This document shows, piece after piece, positions 60,654-64,000 of a stretch of 64,000 nucleotides of DNA (position 1 is the stretch's first letter; each line of letters opens with the position of its first letter). A model generated the notes under the pieces. That model searched no databases, was not told where the DNA came from, and was given only the letters and a program-made list of their open reading frames with translations. Origin of the DNA: Parachlorella kessleri (taxonomy: Eukaryota > Chlorophyta > Trebouxiophyceae > Chlorellales > Chlorellaceae); NCBI GenBank assembly GCA_001598975.1, contig BBXU01002262.1, forward strand, positions 1-64,000. The letters run 5' to 3'. The position numbers and the translations under genes are program-made.

Positions 60654-61439
60654 ATGAGCAAGAAGAACAATAAGCACACGAGGCAACGACACTTAGAAGC
60701 CGCAAAAGAACGTGAGGCATGGCAGCATGACGTGGCGCTGGGAGTGCTAGGCACGCCTGGTTGCATGCCAAGGCGCTGGGCTCTCGTCAGGCTGTGAACA
60801 GTTAGGATTGTGAACAATAGTGACCACGGTTGCAAAAGTGCTTGTGCCAAGGAGACAGTCTGTCTGGCAGCCTGGCAGCAGTGCTTACCCGGTGCTAATG
60901 AGTTGCAACCCGCTGGTCCAGGGAATAATAGCCTAAGCAGTCCCCCATTTGCACTATGATGCAGGTGAGAAAGAAGCATTGCTGAAGCGGCAGGATAAGT
61001 TGCAGAAGCGGAAAGCCGACGACAGCAAGAAGGACACTAGCCTGGGAGTAAAAGCGACAGCTACCAAGAAGACCAAGAAGAAGGCTATCCGGATTAAGAA
61101 AAACGTAGTTATCCGGGTAAGGCAGTCTTTGAGTAAGCTTGCACAGTCCCACCTGACGGTCAGGACCAGCAATATTGTTTTGGTAGAAGCCCCAGGAGTC
61201 GACACCTGCCACAGCTGGTACACAGCTACCATGTTCTGCGTGTTCAGATCTGCTGGTCAAGCTGACTGCAGGGAATCAAGGTAAGAGATGCGGAGTCCAA
61301 GAAGAAGGTCAAGGAGGTGCTGGCAGCAGAGGAGGCGATGCGGGAAATGATGGTGGATGAAGCCCCAGCAGCAAAGAAAGAGAAGAAAGCCAAGAAGGCA
61401 AAGCCAGCATGCAAGGCGGATGGCATGGTCCTAGGCTAA
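60654..61439 (+). CDS. Small Lys-rich, probably nuclear/nucleolar protein
   Basis: Exons 60654-60759, 60965-61116 and 61272-61439 join in phase: 141 aa, stop TAA 61437-61439. The product starts MSKKNNKHTRQRHLEAAKER, then has KRQDKLQKRKADDSKKD, a basic central stretch KKTKKKAIRIKKNVVIRGIK, an acidic-basic helix EVLAAEEAMREMMVDEA and a terminal Lys/Ala repeat. The many KKxK clusters suggest nuclear or nucleolar localisation, as in small ribosome-biogenesis factors. I do not recognise the family. A TGTAA lies 46 nt after the stop codon. Confidence 0.7.
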
Positions 61440-61978
61440 GGGAGGTTCAGGGGAAGCCTTGCGGTGGATGGGGTGTACATCAGCTGTAACATAGCCTAGT
61501 GCGTCAAGATAAGAATTTGGCCTTGAAGTACAGATAGGTAGACGGACAGGCGCACAGTATGCCAAGTGATGTGTTGGGTGGCCCTGGAGTCGCCCGGAGC
61601 GGCCGACATCTTTCCGCTGTCACAACTTGTCGAATGCTTTGCAAGAAGCTTGTGGACTCCGCCTTTACAAAGTTGGGGTCTGCTATTAATCAAGCTATAG
61701 TGGAAGCCACAACCTAAGAATATAGTCAGGCACTGAGGAAGCCTTCCTGGTCAAAGTAGTGCAAAATTCCCAGGCGGGTAGGTGAGGGGCCTGAGGAACC
61801 CACAAAGCCTACTGCCGTCTTCTAGAGCATTCAAGCACTTGGTTTCTGACAGCATATAGTGAAAACCAGCCAGCGCCTGCCCCAATCAAGGCGATAAGGA
61901 TGGGGAAGGTCTGTGACTGCTCTGCCGCAGCTGCATCCTTCACTGTGGACCCCTGTGTTCAAGTTGCAGAGCCGCCTC
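61440..61978. other. Convergent 3' spacer
   Basis: Holds the 3' ends of the Lys-rich gene (TGTAA at 61485-61489) and the CS-domain gene (minus TGTAA at 61669-61665). No gene seen. Confidence 0.5.
61485..61489 (+). terminator. TGTAA poly(A) signal of the Lys-rich gene
   Basis: 46 nt after the stop codon at 61437-61439. Confidence 0.55.
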
Positions 61979-64000
61979 CTAGGCTGCCTCAATGGCTAAA
62001 GAGGGTGCCACCTCTGCAGCCTCAACACCCAAACCAGCTGCTGCCGCTTCCTGCCGCTGCTTCTGCTGGGCCCCCGGCTGCAGCCGTAAGGGGGCTTGCT
62101 TCTTGGGCAGGCCCTCGCAGTGCGAGAAGTAGTAGTCACTGGGTGGGAACTCCAGCGCAAGGGTCTCATGGGGAGGCGCGTTTTGCAGCACTGCCCGCCA
62201 GAAGCTCTCTGCAATTTGGTGGGAGGGAACCGATGCGCAGCAGTGACTTCCGTAACAACCACAGGACCTTGCCTCATCTTGTCCACTTCCGCCATGCTGG
62301 CTTCCTAACTTACTAGCTTCTCGATACAAGCAGGTGCTCCACCACAGGATCTGGCTGCCCAACATGCCCAGCCAGGCCATGGCCAGCTGCTGCTGAGTGC
62401 ATCTGCCTTGCCTGCATTTGTCTTGCCATCCTCATAGTTGCCCCGCCTGTGGCGCTTGAGCAGCAACAACTCCAGCACTCCATCCTGCATGGCGGCACTG
62501 GGTATTTCAATTTACCTATCGATCCCCCTCAGTTATCCCCTGGGTTGCAGCACATGAAGTGCACGGCACAAACACCATCAGGCAAGAAGGTGGTCACCAG
62601 GGCCCTGCTGAACATCTTACAGATTCATTTGCGTCCTGCTTTGTCAGCTTACATCTCGTCAACCCGCCAGTCCCCTACCAGCCACCATTATTGCATTGCC
62701 TCAGAACTAGGCCTGGGACCCCTGTGCATGAGGGAGCACCGCTGGCAGGCCGGCTTTCCACATCCTTCCTTGCCTGCATGTACCAAGTGCTTTCGTCCCG
62801 CTTGATCTCTTGGTACAGCTTTCCAGTCAGGAGTGGCATCTCATCCACAGAGACTGCCAGCGAGGTGGTGGTCAACTCCACATGCACCTGCAAAATGGTA
62901 CAAGGCCTGCGGTTGTGAGCCAAGCATGCGTCTCTTTTGACGGATGCATACCGGCCTCCCCATGGATACCAGGTTGCCGACTATGTGACCTATCATGTAC
63001 AGGCAGTCGCTACCAGCAAGGAGGTGGCGCTGTTAAGCAGCTGGCAGAGGGGCAGTTGGTTGACACTAGTGGGAGGTGTGTTGGCAATGCTGCAGACCTT
63101 GCTGGTGGGCACCCCGGCGGGCAGGGGGATGAACACCTCCACATGCGACTGGTTCTGTCGCCACTTGTACTGCTGGCAGTCCAGGCCCAGGTTCCGAGGC
63201 ACCTCGATCGCCATATACTCCTTTCCCTGCAAGGTCAGAGACCGCTGTAAGCAGGGAGGTATCGCTCATGTGTTGCCATGGCTGCTGGCTGCCCAGGCCA
63301 AGCCTTACAGCTGATATCAGCCATATAATGCCATAGGCTTCCGGTCCAGCAGATGGACACTCCTGACCTAAGCACACCCCCCCCCACCCCCCCCCCGGCC
63401 CACCTGGATGAGCGCTGTCCTGGCCTCTGCTTTGTCTGCCTCTTCCTGCTGCCGCATGCGGATCCTATCCTCTGCTGAGTAACTTGCATCTGCAGTGAAT
63501 GCAGAGGAGCGGTCGTCCCACCAATAACATATACATCGCCCCTCGAAGTGCACCAATGGACTGGGCCTGGGGGAGATGCTCACTTTGAGTAAGCACATCA
63601 AAGCGTTTAGCAAAGCATACATAGGTAGGCAGCCCCGATGCCAGTCCGGACAGGAAGTGTAAGCGGCAACAGCTTGGTCCTCCCAGTCTCGCGCACTTCA
63701 CTTAGTCAGCCCCCAACCTGCTGCCGGCAGCGAGTATCCCTCCTCCCTAACATGAGATAGTTCAGGTCACGGGTGGATCGGTCTCCTCGGGAAGAAAGCG
63801 AGCTGAAAGTTGAGGCTGGCCTGCTGGAGAGGACGAAAATCAACAGCAGAACACCAATACCTCGACAACCACCGCAAAGGCCCACCCACCCACCTTTGGG
63901 TTTGGGGTCAAGGCGGCCATACATCGAGTCCATAACCTCTGTCCTGGACACCCCCGAGGCCGCCTTGCTGGCCCTCTCTATCCGGTCCACCTCATCGTCT
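61979..64000 (-). CDS. CS (NudC/p23-like) domain protein, 5' end outside window
   Basis: Exons, reading from the right edge: 64000-63894, 63489-63404, 63226-63098, 62887-62774, 62484-62412, 62208-61979 (stop TAG 61981-61979). All join in phase; two introns use GC donors (at 62773-62772 and 62411-62410). The part present is 246 aa. An N-terminal helical stretch (VMDSMYGRLDPKPK, then EDRIRMRQQEEADKAEARTA) precedes the CS domain: YKWRQNQSHVEVFIPLPAGV, VELTTTSLAVSVDEMPLLTG, KLYQEIKRDESTWYMQDGVL. This is the p23/NudC beta-sandwich, usually an Hsp90 co-chaperone module. A conserved-looking block FWRAVLQNAPPHETLALEFP and a Gln/Ala-rich tail follow. The exact NudC subfamily is uncertain without the N terminus. 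Confidence 0.8.
63377..63396. repeat. Poly-C tract in an intron of the CS-domain gene
   Basis: A near-pure run of C on the + strand (G on the coding strand), interrupted by a single A, just inside the donor side of an intron. Prone to length variation and sequencing error; it does not affect the exon model. Confidence 0.8.

Noticed and set aside
63762..63764. Stop codon that would end a separate gene at the right edge
   Set aside because: The exon 64000-63894 also splices in phase 1 to 63489, giving a continuous helical lead into the CS domain. A separate gene would leave the CS-domain gene without a start.

Overview
The window is nuclear DNA of a green alga (Chlorophyta). Genes are split by many short introns, typically about 90-400 nt. 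Exons are GC-rich with Ala, Gln and Ser runs. UGUAA motifs lie downstream of many stop codons. Gene content combines plant-type functions (plastid LL-diaminopimelate aminotransferase, BCAS3-type ATG18, octotricopeptide-like repeats) with ciliary genes (enkurin/FAP106 and IFT56/TTC26). The lineage therefore builds, or recently built, flagella. I cannot name the genus.

Layout, left to right: end of an OPR-like gene (+, 161-727); dapL (-, 2347-6427) divergent from enkurin (+, 6777-7904); a gene with a chalcone-isomerase-like fold (-, 8155-9295); the proteasomal deubiquitinase UCH37 (-, 9880-13912); an SR-protein kinase (-, 14989-22543) divergent from ribosomal protein eS12 (+, 23045-24518); a Nit2-type omega-amidase (-, 25444-27586) divergent from a coiled-coil protein (+, 27754-30088); three tandem copies of an unrecognised small-protein gene (+, 30567-35043); a BCAS3/ATG18-like gene (-, 36267-40503); a small poly-Gln gene (-, 41241-41762); a ~1.7 kb gene-poor stretch; the cohesin loader SCC2/NIPBL in about 37 exons (+, 43509-56153); IFT56 (-, 56591-60323) divergent from a Lys-rich protein (+, 60654-61439); and a CS (NudC/p23-like) domain gene running off the right edge (-, 61979-64000).

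Exon models were built by hand from GT/GC...AG sites, requiring phase to be kept across every junction and the product to read like the protein family. For the recognised genes every junction closes in phase. About 117 introns were placed this way, and seven need a GC donor. The genes are mostly unrelated housekeeping or ciliary functions, with no operon-like logic. Four head-to-head pairs share 167-501 bp intergenic regions.

The most novel material is the three-copy tandem family at 30.5-35.1 kb. Each copy has the same exon phases and a conserved Trp/Gly/Cys-rich C-terminal domain that I cannot assign to any known family. Also notable are an 87-bp in-frame tandem duplication in SCC2 that copies a splice acceptor, an SR-protein kinase with its own RS tail, and the high share of GC-AG introns.
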